A stretch of DNA of 64,000 nucleotides from contig CACHEF010000005.1 in NCBI GenBank assembly GCA_902578775.1, positions 21,674 through 85,673 on the forward strand. Reading direction: 5' to 3'. Below, one piece after another: positions 1 through 10,879 of the stretch; within the stretch, counting starts at the first letter, position 1, and each line of letters starts with the position of its first letter. The DNA comes from an uncultured Pelagibacteraceae bacterium (GTDB lineage: Bacteria; Pseudomonadota; Alphaproteobacteria; Pelagibacterales; Pelagibacteraceae). The notes beneath the pieces were generated by a model, which worked only from the letters and a program-made list of their open reading frames with translations, did no database searches and was not told the origin of the DNA. A program made the position numbers and the translations under genes.

Positions 1-1
1 G

Positions 2-166
2 CCAGTTTGTATTATTGTAGGCCCAGAGGGTGATTTTTCAGAAGCTGAAAGAGAGGAGATTCTTGCTTTTAAAGGTGTTCAGTCTATTAAAATAAATGAG
101 AATATTTTAAGATCAGAAACAGCAGTTATTTCTGCTATTTCAATCATAAATTATGTGATTAATTGA
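2..166 (+). CDS. rsmE: 16S rRNA (uracil-1498-N3)-methyltransferase, 3' end only
   Basis: Only the last 54 codons are inside the window; the gene enters from the left edge in frame 2. The visible part holds the SAM-binding trefoil-knot signature of the RsmE/SPOUT family: GPEGDFS followed by an acidic helix, then NENILRSETA near the C-terminus, matching the family's LGxRILRxETA motif. RsmE methylates N3 of U1498 in the small-subunit rRNA. It ends at TGA 164-166, about 60 bases before the oxidase operon. Truncation is due to the window edge, not gene decay. Confidence 0.9.
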   Translation, partial: PVCIIVGPEGDFSEAEREEILAFKGVQSIKINENILRSETAVISAISIINYVIN

Positions 167-226
167 TAAATTGTCGCGAAAAGTAAAGTGTAATTTTAAC
201 AAAAGAGCTTTATATAGCTATTAAAA

Positions 227-2676
<2,450 letters not shown>

Positions 2677-2696
2677 TAAGAGTGTAAAAAAAACTA

Positions 2697-3608
2697 ATGA
2701 GTAATTCGAGGATAAAGAAAAGAAGTTTAAGTCAGGAGGATTTATTTAATTTTTCTGAACTGTTTAAGCTAATGAAGCCTAGGGTAATGTCATTAGTAAT
2801 TTTTACTTGTGCAGTTGGGTTATTAACTTCACCAAATCTTGTATCAACAAAAGAAGCTATCATAGGAATTTTATTAGTTTCTATTGGAGCAGGTGCGGCT
2901 GGTGCACTTAATATGTGGTATGAGTCTGATCTTGATGCTTTAATGACAAGAACTTGTTTAAGACCTATACCAACTGGAAAGGTTAATAGAAATCAAGCTC
3001 TTATTTTAGGTGTTACATTATCTATTATCTCTGTAGTAGCTTTAGATTATTTTACTAATAGAATTTCAGCAGCCATTTTGCTTTTAACGATCCTATTTTA
3101 CGTTTTTGTTTATACAATTTGGTTAAAAAGAAGAACCCCACAAAATATTGTTATTGGTGGAGCCGCAGGTGCTTTTCCTCCTGTAATTGGTTGGACTATT
3201 GCCACTGGGTCCTTATCTGTAGAACCATTAACATTTTTTTTAATAATATTTTTTTGGACACCTTCGCATTTTTGGGCTTTGAGCTTGTACAAATCAGATG
3301 ATTATAAAAAAGCAAATATACCAATGTTACCTCTGACTAATGGAGTTCAGAGCACTAAGAATAATATATTTGTTTATTCGTTATTAATGTTGCCAGTAAT
3401 TATTTTTCCTTTTTGGATAAATTTTGTAGGTTTTGTTTTTTTAATTCCAGCATTGTTATTAACTCTTTATTATAATTTTTTATGTTATGAACTTTATAAA
3501 TTTAAGAAAAATAAGTTCGACCCAAAAAAAGCTAAATCAATATTTGGATATTCAATTTTATATTTATTTTTAGTTTTTGTGCTTTTTCTAATAGATAAAA
3601 TTATATGA
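2697..3608 (+). CDS. ctaB: Protoheme IX farnesyltransferase (heme O synthase)
   Basis: 303 aa UbiA-superfamily membrane prenyltransferase. It attaches farnesyl to heme B to give heme O, the precursor of heme A for the aa3 oxidase. The Asp-rich substrate motif is visible as NMWYESDLDALMTRT followed by RPIPTGKV (about residues 72-100), and a second loop has YTIWLKRRTPQN. Around eight to nine hydrophobic helices follow a polar N-terminal stretch. It sits between ctaD and the assembly genes, and its stop TGA overlaps the start of the next small ORF (ATGA). Family length is typical. Confidence 0.96.
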   Translation: MSNSRIKKRSLSQEDLFNFSELFKLMKPRVMSLVIFTCAVGLLTSPNLVSTKEAIIGILLVSIGAGAAGALNMWYESDLDALMTRTCLRPIPTGKVNRNQALILGVTLSIISVVALDYFTNRISAAILLLTILFYVFVYTIWLKRRTPQNIVIGGAAGAFPPVIGWTIATGSLSVEPLTFFLIIFFWTPSHFWALSLYKSDDYKKANIPMLPLTNGVQSTKNNIFVYSLLMLPVIIFPFWINFVGFVFLIPALLLTLYYNFLCYELYKFKKNKFDPKKAKSIFGYSILYLFLVFVLFLIDKII

Positions 3609-3730
3609 TTACACCTGATAAAAAAACAAAGAAAAAAAATATCCTAACTGCTTTAGCAATAATTGCCTTTATGATTTTCCTTTTCTTTTTTACGCTTTAC
3701 AACACAGGAGTATTTGAAAGATCAATATGA
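3605..3730 (+). CDS. Small single-helix membrane protein of the cytochrome oxidase operon
   Basis: 41-codon ORF. It starts with ATG overlapping the ctaB stop and ends with TGA overlapping the ctaG start (both ATGA), so it fills exactly the space between the two genes. The product has a Lys-rich N-terminus (about residues 6-11), one hydrophobic helix (about 14-33) and a short tail, so an N-in/C-out topology is likely. Many alphaproteobacteria carry a comparable tiny membrane ORF here, sometimes labelled CoxF or a hypothetical oxidase-assembly protein. I infer the role from position, not from a recognised motif. Confidence 0.75.
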   Translation: MITPDKKTKKKNILTALAIIAFMIFLFFFTLYNTGVFERSI

Positions 3731-4260
3731 TGCAAAAAAAGAAACTTACCCCTTTAATATTATCAGGAATTTTTATTTTAATGTTAGGTTTGTCATATGC
3801 AGCTGTGCCTCTGTATGATTTGTTTTGCAGAGTAACCGGTTTTGGTGGAACTACTCAAATTTCTAATGACGCTCCAAAGTTAGTATTAAACAAAGTTGTG
3901 AGCGTTAGATTTGATACTAATGTAAATAATTTACCATGGGAATTTAAAGCTAAAAAAAATGTTATTGATGTGAAAGTTGGTCAGGTCAATAAAATTGAGT
4001 TTGAAGTTGAGAATTATAGTAATGAACCCACAGCTGGTGTTGCTAGTTTTAATGTTTCACCTTCAAGTTTTGGAAAATATTATAGTAAATTGGGCTGTTT
4101 CTGCTTTGAAAAACAAGAATTAAAAGCAGGAGAAAAAGCGACATTTGTGATGACTTTTTACTTGGACCCCGAAATGGTCAATGATCCATCAGTAAAAAAC
4201 TTAGAAGATGTAACTATGTCTTATACTTTTTTCTCGACAGATTATTATAAACAATCATAA
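3727..4260 (+). CDS. ctaG: Cytochrome c oxidase assembly protein CtaG/Cox11 (CuB insertion)
   Basis: 177 aa membrane-anchored copper chaperone that delivers Cu to the CuB centre of subunit I. There is one N-terminal transmembrane helix (about residues 8-28) followed by a periplasmic immunoglobulin-like domain. The hallmark copper-binding CFCFEKQ motif (about residues 119-125) is intact, as is the AAVPLYDLFCRVTGFGG segment just after the helix. Start and stop are coupled to neighbours (ATGA with the small upstream ORF, 8 bases to ctaE). Length and motifs are normal for the Cox11 family. Confidence 0.96.
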   Translation: MMQKKKLTPLILSGIFILMLGLSYAAVPLYDLFCRVTGFGGTTQISNDAPKLVLNKVVSVRFDTNVNNLPWEFKAKKNVIDVKVGQVNKIEFEVENYSNEPTAGVASFNVSPSSFGKYYSKLGCFCFEKQELKAGEKATFVMTFYLDPEMVNDPSVKNLEDVTMSYTFFSTDYYKQS

Positions 4261-4268
4261 TTCAAAAA

Positions 4269-5057
4269 ATGTCAGCTGAAAAAAAACATGATTATCACTT
4301 AGTGGACCCAAGTCCTTGGCCTATTTATGTATCATTTTCATGTTTAGTTCTGGCTTTGGGATCAGTTTATTATCTACATACAGATGTTTCTTGGGGCATG
4401 TATTTAGGGTTAGCGCTATTAATTTATGGAGCGTATATGTGGTTTAGAGACGTTGTAATTGAAGCTGAACATCAAGGACATCATACGCCCGTAGTGCAGA
4501 TACATCACCGATATGGAATGACACTGTTTATTGCATCTGAGGTAATGTTTTTTGTAGCATGGTTTTGGGCCTATTTTGATGTGAGTCTATTTCCAAATGA
4601 ATTTGTTGGATATGTTTGGCCGCCCAAAGATATTCAAACATTTGATCCTTGGGATATTCCATTGATAAATACTTTAATATTACTTCTATCTGGAACTACT
4701 GTAACTTGGTCACATCATGCGCTAATAGAAGGCGATAGAAAAAGTTTTATTCAAGGCTTATGGCTAACTGTAATTTTAGGTTTTTGTTTTACTCTATTAC
4801 AAATTTATGAATATCAACACGCTTCATTCTCTTTCTCAGACCATATTTATGGATCAGTATTTTATATGGCAACAGGATTTCATGGCTTCCACGTACTTGT
4901 TGGAACTATATTTCTAGCTGTTTGCTTATTTAGAGGTAAAAGAGGACATTTTACTAAAGACCATCATTTTGGTTTTGAGGCTGCAGCATGGTATTGGCAC
5001 TTTGTTGATGTTGTTTGGCTTTTTTTATTTGCAGCAATTTATATTTGGGGAAGTTAA
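4269..5057 (+). CDS. ctaE: Cytochrome c oxidase subunit III
   Basis: 262 aa seven-helix subunit III, which stabilises the aa3 core and its proton uptake. Family landmarks seen are HDYHLVDPSPWP at the N-terminus, FIASEVMFFVAWFWAYF (helix III), LLLSGTTVTWSHHAL, and the C-terminal FEAAAWYWHFVDVVWLFLF. The length is normal. Its C-terminus lies about 10 bases before the TTG start proposed for the SURF1 gene. Co-transcription with ctaC-D-B-G is clear from spacing. Confidence 0.97.
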   Translation: MSAEKKHDYHLVDPSPWPIYVSFSCLVLALGSVYYLHTDVSWGMYLGLALLIYGAYMWFRDVVIEAEHQGHHTPVVQIHHRYGMTLFIASEVMFFVAWFWAYFDVSLFPNEFVGYVWPPKDIQTFDPWDIPLINTLILLLSGTTVTWSHHALIEGDRKSFIQGLWLTVILGFCFTLLQIYEYQHASFSFSDHIYGSVFYMATGFHGFHVLVGTIFLAVCLFRGKRGHFTKDHHFGFEAAAWYWHFVDVVWLFLFAAIYIWGS

Positions 5058-5067
5058 TTTTTGGCCT

Positions 5068-5721
5068 TTGAGACATAAATTTTTATTTTCTGTATTTATA
5101 ATTTTTTTTATTTTTATTTTCTTTTCACTTGGTTTGTGGCAAATAATTAGATTAAATTGGAAGAATAATTTAATTTTAGAAATTGAAAACTCTTTAAAAA
5201 ATCCACCAGTAGAACTAACTCAATCTAATAAAGAAAATTATTTAAAAATCGAGACATCTGGAAAAATAGACTTTGATAAACAAATTTATTTATACAATTT
5301 AAATGATAATGGAACACCTGGTTTTGAAGTCATTAATCCAATTTTAATTGATGATGAAAATTTTTTAATAAATAGAGGCTGGATTCCTTTTGAAAAAAAA
5401 AATATAAAAGAGATAAACAATTTTGACGAAAACAAGATTATTGGAACTTTAAAATTACAAGGAAGAAAAAATATTTTTAAACCTGATAATGATTTAGAGA
5501 AAAACTATTGGTTCAGTTTAAATAGAGAGGATATTTTAAAGTTTACTGGTAAAGAGTTTTCAGAATATATAATATATCTAAATGGAAATTATCAGTTTCC
5601 TAAACCAAAAAAAATTACTGCTAATATTTCTAACAATCATAAAAAATACGCTATAACATGGTTTTCATTAGCGATTTCAATTCTTTTGCTATATCTATAT
5701 TTTAGAAAAAAGAATTATTAA
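5068..5721 (+). CDS. SURF1-family cytochrome oxidase assembly protein
   Basis: About 217 aa with helices at both ends, the SURF1 topology; the family helps place heme A into subunit I. LGLWQ after helix 1, the NRGWIPF motif in the periplasmic domain and a C-terminal helix before FRKKNY are visible. The frame is open further left (first ATG 4969), but that start would overlap ctaE by 89 bases and add a non-SURF1 extension. TTG at 5068, with GGGGAAG 15 bases upstream, places MRHKF just before helix 1 and is my choice. It abuts thrC. Confidence 0.85.
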   Translation: MRHKFLFSVFIIFFIFIFFSLGLWQIIRLNWKNNLILEIENSLKNPPVELTQSNKENYLKIETSGKIDFDKQIYLYNLNDNGTPGFEVINPILIDDENFLINRGWIPFEKKNIKEINNFDENKIIGTLKLQGRKNIFKPDNDLEKNYWFSLNREDILKFTGKEFSEYIIYLNGNYQFPKPKKITANISNNHKKYAITWFSLAISILLLYLYFRKKNY

Positions 5722-7095
5722 ATGAATTATATTAGTACAAGAAATAATCAGAAAAACTTTACTTTTAAAGATGTTTTCCTCAAAGGTTTGGCAGATGATG
5801 GAGGGCTTTTTGTACCCAAATCAATTGAACCATTTAAAGAAGAGGAACTAGATAATCTAAAAAACCTTAGTTACAATAATTTAGCGGCTGAAATAATTTA
5901 TCCATTCATAGGGGATTTCATGACTAAAGGTGACTTAGCCTCTATGATTTCAAAATCATATTCAAATTTTAGATCTAACGATGTAGTTAAAATCTCAGAT
6001 CTAGGAGATTTAAAAATATTAGAACTATTTCACGGACCCACACTTGCTTTTAAAGATATCGCAATGCAACTAATAGGTAATTTTTATCAATATTATTTAG
6101 GCAGTGATCAAAAAAAAATTAATGTAATAGTAGCAACTTCAGGTGATACTGGTGCAGCTGCTATAGACGCTTTAAAAGGAAAAAATAATTTGAATGTTTT
6201 TGTATTACACCCAAATAATAAAATTTCACCAGTGCAAAGAAGACTAATGACAATACATGAAGAGAGAAATGTATTTAATATCGCGATAGATGGTAATTTT
6301 GACGATTGCCAAAATTTGGTAAAAGCAATGTTTAATGATGAAAAATTTTCTAAAGAAATTAATATGTCAGGCGTAAATTCAATTAATTGGGCAAGAATTA
6401 TTGCTCAAGCAGTATACTACTTTTATGCTTCTTTCAAAGTTGGGGATGGTCAACCTTTATCTTTTTCTGTTCCAACAGGAAACTTTGGTGATATTTACGC
6501 TGGCTACTTAGCAAAAAAACTAGGTCTTCCAATTGATAAACTAATCGTGGCTACAAATAAAAATGACATACTGCATAGAGCTATATCTGGTGGTGATTAT
6601 AGTCAAAAGAAAGTGGAGGAAACAAATACACCAAGTATGGACATACAAATAGCAAGTAATTTCGAAAGGCTTTTATACGATGTTAAAAATTGTAACTCAG
6701 AAGCTACAAAGGATGTAATGGCTGAAATAAAAGATAACACTTATAAAATTGATAAAAACGATCTAAACAAAATAAAAAAGAATTTTATATCTGAAATGCT
6801 TGATGAAAACGAAACTATTGAAATGATAAAAACTATCAATAATGAACATCAGATAGTAGTTGATCCGCATACCGCAGTAGGTGTTGGTGCTGTTAGAAAA
6901 TTAGGATTGGAAAAAAATTGTGTTGTGTTATCAACTGCACACCCGTGTAAATTTCCGAAAGCAATAGAAGATGCAATTTCAAAAACTGAAAATTTACCAG
7001 AAAATCTTAAATATGTTAATGACAGAAAAGAAAAATTTGAACTTCTGTCAAATGATATTGAAAAAGTTAAAAAATATGTGACGAATTCGATATGA
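5722..7095 (+). CDS. thrC: Threonine synthase
   Basis: 457 aa PLP enzyme converting O-phosphohomoserine to threonine. The PLP lysine lies in HGPTLAFKDIAMQ, and the phosphate-binding glycine-rich loop in SVPTGNFGDIYAGY. TSGDTGAAAIDAL is the usual substrate-binding segment, and the N-terminus (YISTRN then LADDGGLFVP) is typical of this class. It starts directly after the SURF1 stop codon and overlaps the peroxiredoxin start by 4 bases. The partner homoserine kinase (thrB) lies about 1.9 kb away on the opposite strand, so the two pathway genes sit close but are convergently oriented. Confidence 0.96.
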   Translation: MNYISTRNNQKNFTFKDVFLKGLADDGGLFVPKSIEPFKEEELDNLKNLSYNNLAAEIIYPFIGDFMTKGDLASMISKSYSNFRSNDVVKISDLGDLKILELFHGPTLAFKDIAMQLIGNFYQYYLGSDQKKINVIVATSGDTGAAAIDALKGKNNLNVFVLHPNNKISPVQRRLMTIHEERNVFNIAIDGNFDDCQNLVKAMFNDEKFSKEINMSGVNSINWARIIAQAVYYFYASFKVGDGQPLSFSVPTGNFGDIYAGYLAKKLGLPIDKLIVATNKNDILHRAISGGDYSQKKVEETNTPSMDIQIASNFERLLYDVKNCNSEATKDVMAEIKDNTYKIDKNDLNKIKKNFISEMLDENETIEMIKTINNEHQIVVDPHTAVGVGAVRKLGLEKNCVVLSTAHPCKFPKAIEDAISKTENLPENLKYVNDRKEKFELLSNDIEKVKKYVTNSI

Positions 7096-7580
7096 AACTT
7101 AAAATAAAAGATCAATTACCAGACACTGAGATTTTTCAACTTGTTGATGGAGAACCTCAAAAAAGCAAATTAAGAGAAGCTATTGGTAATGGTAAAGTTG
7201 TTTTGTTTGGTTTACCAGGGGCATTTACATCAACTTGCTCCAAACTTCATTTACCAGGTTTTGTAGCAAATGCAGAAAAAATTAAAGCAAAAGGAATAGA
7301 AAATATATTTTGTTTATCAGTAAATGATCCTTATGTGATGAATGGTTGGGGAGAGATAAATAATACTGGAGATAAAATTAAAATGATTTCTGATCCATAT
7401 TTGTTATTTACTAAAGCAATCGGAGCAGAAGTTGATCGTAATGCAAAAGGAATGGGAATTAGATCAAATCGTTATCTAATGGTCATTGAAAATTTCATAG
7501 TTGTTAATATTCATGTAGAAAAAGAAACTAAAGAATGTGGTTTAACGTCAGCAGAGAACTTATTAAATAATCTAATCTAG
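7092..7580 (+). CDS. Peroxiredoxin, Prx5/AHP1 type
   Basis: 162 aa thiol peroxidase of the redoxin family. The peroxidatic cysteine is in PGAFTSTCSKLHLPGF, the Prx5-class signature (P-x3-T/S-x2-C). A conserved Arg lies in MGIRSNRYLMV and the domain ends at the usual place; no fused glutaredoxin domain follows. A further Cys in KECGL could be the resolving residue. It is translationally coupled to thrC (ATGA). Its TAG stop runs straight into the GC-rich pseudoknot-like element at 7580-7608. Confidence 0.92.
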   Translation: MKLKIKDQLPDTEIFQLVDGEPQKSKLREAIGNGKVVLFGLPGAFTSTCSKLHLPGFVANAEKIKAKGIENIFCLSVNDPYVMNGWGEINNTGDKIKMISDPYLLFTKAIGAEVDRNAKGMGIRSNRYLMVIENFIVVNIHVEKETKECGLTSAENLLNNLI

Positions 7581-7608
7581 GCAGGGCAGTTCTGTTGCCA
7601 GGTGCCCT
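7580..7608 (+). other. GC-rich H-type pseudoknot-like element between convergent genes
   Basis: A short, strikingly GC-rich island in otherwise AT-rich DNA. Two interleaved inverted repeats can be drawn: GGCA 7580-7583 with TGCC 7596-7599, and AGGGCA 7583-7588 with TGCCCT 7603-7608. The 5' arms come first, then the 3' arms in the same order, which is H-type pseudoknot geometry. No T-run follows on either strand, so it is not a standard intrinsic terminator. It lies in the 3' region of both the peroxiredoxin and rnhA. Its function is unknown. Confidence 0.45.
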
Positions 7609-7611
7609 TAA

Positions 7612-8034
7612 CTATAAGTTAGCAGCATCTTTAGCTAGTAAATCTACCTTATTGTTTAATTCATCAGTTGAGTGTGCTTTTACCCAATTCCAACTTATTT
7701 CAAATTCATTATTAAGTAGATCTAACTCTGTCCAAAGTTCTTTATTGCTCACTTCTTTTCTGTTTGCAGTTTTCCATCCATTTTTTTTCCAATTATGTAT
7801 CCACTCAGTTATTCCAGACTTTACATATTTAGAGTCTGTGAAAATTTGAACTTTACTTCCTTTTGGAATTTTTTTAAGAGCCTCTATAGGTGCTAATAAT
7901 TCCATCTGATTATTTGTAGTGTCTTTTTTATTTCCTGTTATTTCGGTTTTTTTTCCTTCATTTAATATAATTGCAGCCCAACCACCTTTACCTGGATTTC
8001 CTATACATGAACCGTCAGTGTATATTTTTATCAT
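7612..8034 (-). CDS. rnhA: Ribonuclease HI
   Basis: 140 aa nuclease that cuts the RNA strand of RNA/DNA hybrids. The catalytic acidic residues are visible: D in IYTDGSCIGNPG, E in NNQMELLAPIEAL, D in IFTDSKYV, and the C-terminal D in NNKVDLLAKDAA. The basic handle region WIHNWKKNGWKTANRKEV is present, as in E. coli RNase HI. It is the last gene of the long minus-strand run. Its start overlaps the thrB stop by one base. RNase HII is also encoded in this window (rnhB). Confidence 0.96.
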   Translation of the reverse strand: MIKIYTDGSCIGNPGKGGWAAIILNEGKKTEITGNKKDTTNNQMELLAPIEALKKIPKGSKVQIFTDSKYVKSGITEWIHNWKKNGWKTANRKEVSNKELWTELDLLNNEFEISWNWVKAHSTDELNNKVDLLAKDAANL

Positions 8035-8999
8035 TAATTTAGATAATCTTTATAAGTTTTTAAATTATTATGTATCACTAATTTTTGATAATATTCTCTT
8101 GGATCTTTAATCTTTATCAAAGCAGTTTTTGGAGTATTTGTATAGTCGTAAAGTCTAGTAAGAAAATATCTCATTGCAGCTCCACGACATAAAATATTTA
8201 GTGAATTTTTTTCTCTTAGCGAGATATGTTTTATACTTTCATATCCTCTAATTAAATTTTTTACCTTTTTTTTGTTTATACTAAATTTTGTTTTATTTTT
8301 ATCAAAACATAGTGCATTTACACATATAGCAATCTCGTACATATAGTAATCATTAGCTGCAAAATAAAAATCAATAACACCAGAAAGTTTGTTATTTTTA
8401 AAAAAAATATTATCTATAAATAAATCTCCATGAATTATCCCTTTTGGTAATTTTTTGGGCCATTTTTTTTTAATATCTTTAAAGTTAATTTTTAAAAATT
8501 TTTCTAAATTAGTAAATTTTTTTGATTTAAATTTTATACTATTAAATAAAGGATTAAGATTTTTAATACCCATAGAGTTTTTTCTAAAAAGTTTAATTTT
8601 ATTCGTAGATAAATGCATTTGTGCAATCATTTTTCCTATCTCATAACAATTTTTTTGATTAAGAGATTTTTTATCCTTTCCATCAAGAAAAGAAACAATA
8701 CAACCAGTTTTATTTTTGATGTTTATTTGGTAATTTCCATTTTTGTTTTTGATAGGTTTTGGACAATTAATTTTATAAGTATTTAATTGATCCATTAGTT
8801 TCATAAAAAATGGTATTTCTTTTTTAGAAACTCTTTTCTCAAAAATTGTAAGTATGAATTTATTTTTCTTTGATTTTAATAAATAATTTGTATTTTCAAT
8901 TCCTTGTTTAATACCTTTGAAACTGATTATTTTGTCAATTTCAAACTTATTATTAATATATAAAATATCCTTATTATATATCTTTGTATAAACAGCCAT
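8034..8999 (-). CDS. thrB: Homoserine kinase (aminoglycoside-phosphotransferase fold)
   Basis: 321 aa kinase of the ThrB2/APH-like family, phosphorylating homoserine for threonine synthase. The APH catalytic loop is seen as IIHGDLFIDNIFF and the metal-binding Asp in GVIDFYFAANDYY. GIENTNYLL and an ATP-contact Lys region (KKNKFILTIFEKR) match the N-lobe. Proteins of this type are GHMP-unrelated, so the call rests on fold motifs plus the start MAVYTKI, length and the nearby thrC. It is 1 base from ispH and overlaps rnhA by 1 base. Confidence 0.9.
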   Translation of the reverse strand: MAVYTKIYNKDILYINNKFEIDKIISFKGIKQGIENTNYLLKSKKNKFILTIFEKRVSKKEIPFFMKLMDQLNTYKINCPKPIKNKNGNYQINIKNKTGCIVSFLDGKDKKSLNQKNCYEIGKMIAQMHLSTNKIKLFRKNSMGIKNLNPLFNSIKFKSKKFTNLEKFLKINFKDIKKKWPKKLPKGIIHGDLFIDNIFFKNNKLSGVIDFYFAANDYYMYEIAICVNALCFDKNKTKFSINKKKVKNLIRGYESIKHISLREKNSLNILCRGAAMRYFLTRLYDYTNTPKTALIKIKDPREYYQKLVIHNNLKTYKDYLN

Positions 9000-9000
9000 T

Positions 9001-9951
9001 TTAATTTAATTTTTTTGGAACTTTGAAAACCACATCTTCTTTTATGATTTCTACCTCATCTATACTAACTTTAAATCTATTTTTTAATTCCTTTATAAAA
9101 TTATCAACTAGAATTTCTGGTGCCGATGCTCCTGAAGAAATACCAATTGTATTTGAATTTTCGATTAAATCGAATGGAATTTCACTTTGTGAATGGATTA
9201 ATAGAGAATTTGAACATCCAGATTTTTTTGCAACTTCAACCAATCTAACAGAATTTGAGGAATTCCTACTGCCAATTACAAAAAATAGATCACATTTTTT
9301 TGCTATATTCTTAACAGCCATCTGTCTATTAGTTGTTGCATAACAAATATCCTCTTTTGCAGGTTCTTTAATATCAGGAAATTTTTCTTTTAATATTTTA
9401 ATTATGTCTCTTGTATCATCAACTGATAAAGTAGTTTGAGTAACAAAAGAAATTCTTTTATTTCTAGTGCTATATTTTTTTGCTTCATCCTCATTTTGAA
9501 TGAGATCAATAGATCCCTTGGGTAATTGACCCATTGTGCCAACAACTTCAGGGTGGTTTTGATGTCCAATTAAAATTAAATGATAACCAGCTTTGTAAAG
9601 ATTTTCAGCTTCTCTATGTACTTTTGATACTAGAGGGCATGTAGCATCAACATAAGTCATATTATAATTCTTTGCATCTTCTGGTATTTTTTTTGGCACA
9701 CCATGTGCTGAAAAGATGACTGGTCTTGATTTATCTTCTATCTCCTCAAGCTCTTCTACAAAGATAGCGCCTTTGCTTTTTAAATCATCCACTACAAATT
9801 TGTTATGAACTATTTCATGACGAACATAAACTGGGGCTCCATATTTTTGAATTGATTTTTCAACAATTTCTATAGCTCTTTCTACACCAGCACAAAAACC
9901 TCTAGGGGCAGATAATAATATTTTTAATTCCTTATTTTTCATTTTTTTCAA
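9001..9951 (-). CDS. ispH: 4-hydroxy-3-methylbut-2-enyl diphosphate reductase
   Basis: 316 aa iron-sulfur enzyme, last step of the MEP pathway, releasing IPP and DMAPP. The three cluster cysteines are in PRGFCAGVERAIE, DATCPLVSKVH and DICYATTNRQ; the substrate-site motif SAHGVPK and the TQTTLS and SSNSVRL segments are also present. It overlaps the end of blh by about 20 bases; a second ATG at 9942 is equally plausible. Its place directly downstream of crtI-crtB-crtY-blh links isoprenoid precursor supply to retinal production. Confidence 0.96.
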   Translation of the reverse strand: MKKMKNKELKILLSAPRGFCAGVERAIEIVEKSIQKYGAPVYVRHEIVHNKFVVDDLKSKGAIFVEELEEIEDKSRPVIFSAHGVPKKIPEDAKNYNMTYVDATCPLVSKVHREAENLYKAGYHLILIGHQNHPEVVGTMGQLPKGSIDLIQNEDEAKKYSTRNKRISFVTQTTLSVDDTRDIIKILKEKFPDIKEPAKEDICYATTNRQMAVKNIAKKCDLFFVIGSRNSSNSVRLVEVAKKSGCSNSLLIHSQSEIPFDLIENSNTIGISSGASAPEILVDNFIKELKNRFKVSIDEVEIIKEDVVFKVPKKLN

Positions 9952-10867
9952 TTAAATATTCGAGCAATATATGTGGAAAGGTTAAAGACGCCAAACCTAT
10001 AAATATAATTTTAAGAACTGAACTGTCAAAATTGTAAGTATTATTTAATAAAAATAGTCCTAAAAAACAAAAAGTAGCAGTAACAATTGTTAGTGGCAAA
10101 GCTTTTTTTGTAAAAATTTTTAAGCCATTGGTAAGGTCATTATTATCTAATTCATACACTAGAGAAATACTGTGTCTAATAGAATGTAAAAAACAGAAAT
10201 ATACTGTAAATGCTACTAAGGGAGAAAAATAAAAATTTATAATCAAAATAGAGAAATAATCTAAAAAAATTGTGAAATTTTTAAGCTCAAAATTTTTAAT
10301 AAATAATATAATACTTGATAAAGTTGATAGCATAATACCATAAAACAAAATTTTATTTGACTCTATAAAATTTAAGAACTCGTAGAAAGACTCATTATCT
10401 ATTAGTAATAATTTAAATATGGATATTGTCTCATCAAAATGAAAGTACATTGGAGCAAAAATTATTAATGTGCCTTTTAGGAAAAAAAATAATTGATTAA
10501 GATATGAATTTTCAACAATTAAAAATTGAGTATCCTCTTTACCAAAATGATGTGATGCTATTATCAAAAAAATTATTAGAGAAATTGTAGGCATGATTAT
10601 CCAAAAAAATATAACACTCAGAGAGATTAAAATGTATGACAAATAAAAAATTACAAAGTTATTAATCCCATAAATTTGAAAAAGTTTTCTTCCTTTGAGA
10701 TTATCGAGTGAACCATGCGAAACACCAATACTCAAAATTAAAAATAAACAAATTAATGGAGAAATTGTAAAATAGGAAATTTTAAATGCAATTACAGAAA
10801 AAATATTACAAAATAAAAAAAAGATAAAAGAATGATTGAAATTTATTTTTTTAATCTGACTATTCAT
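9932..10867 (-). CDS. blh: Brp/Blh-family beta-carotene 15,15'-dioxygenase
   Basis: 311 aa polytopic membrane enzyme that splits beta-carotene into two retinals, the rhodopsin chromophore. The family's metal-binding histidines are in SIGVSHGSLDNLKG and IIASHHFGKEDTQF, with another His in CFLHSIRHS and a C-terminal FPHILLEYL. Around eight hydrophobic helices fill the rest. It follows crtY by 12 bases and overlaps ispH. Its presence implies a retinal-binding protein in the genome, although no rhodopsin gene is in this window. Confidence 0.93.
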   Translation of the reverse strand: MNSQIKKINFNHSFIFFLFCNIFSVIAFKISYFTISPLICLFLILSIGVSHGSLDNLKGRKLFQIYGINNFVIFYLSYILISLSVIFFWIIMPTISLIIFLIIASHHFGKEDTQFLIVENSYLNQLFFFLKGTLIIFAPMYFHFDETISIFKLLLIDNESFYEFLNFIESNKILFYGIMLSTLSSIILFIKNFELKNFTIFLDYFSILIINFYFSPLVAFTVYFCFLHSIRHSISLVYELDNNDLTNGLKIFTKKALPLTIVTATFCFLGLFLLNNTYNFDSSVLKIIFIGLASLTFPHILLEYLIEKNEK

Positions 10868-10879
10868 TTCTCTAAGTAA

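Noticed and set aside
4969..5067. ATG at 4969 as the SURF1 start
   Set aside because: It would overlap ctaE by 89 bases, and the added residues are out-of-frame ctaE sequence with no SURF1 similarity. TTG at 5068 gives a normal N-terminus just before the first helix.
7580..7608. Intrinsic terminator or known riboswitch
   Set aside because: No T-run follows on either strand, and I could not align the sequence to a riboswitch consensus I know.
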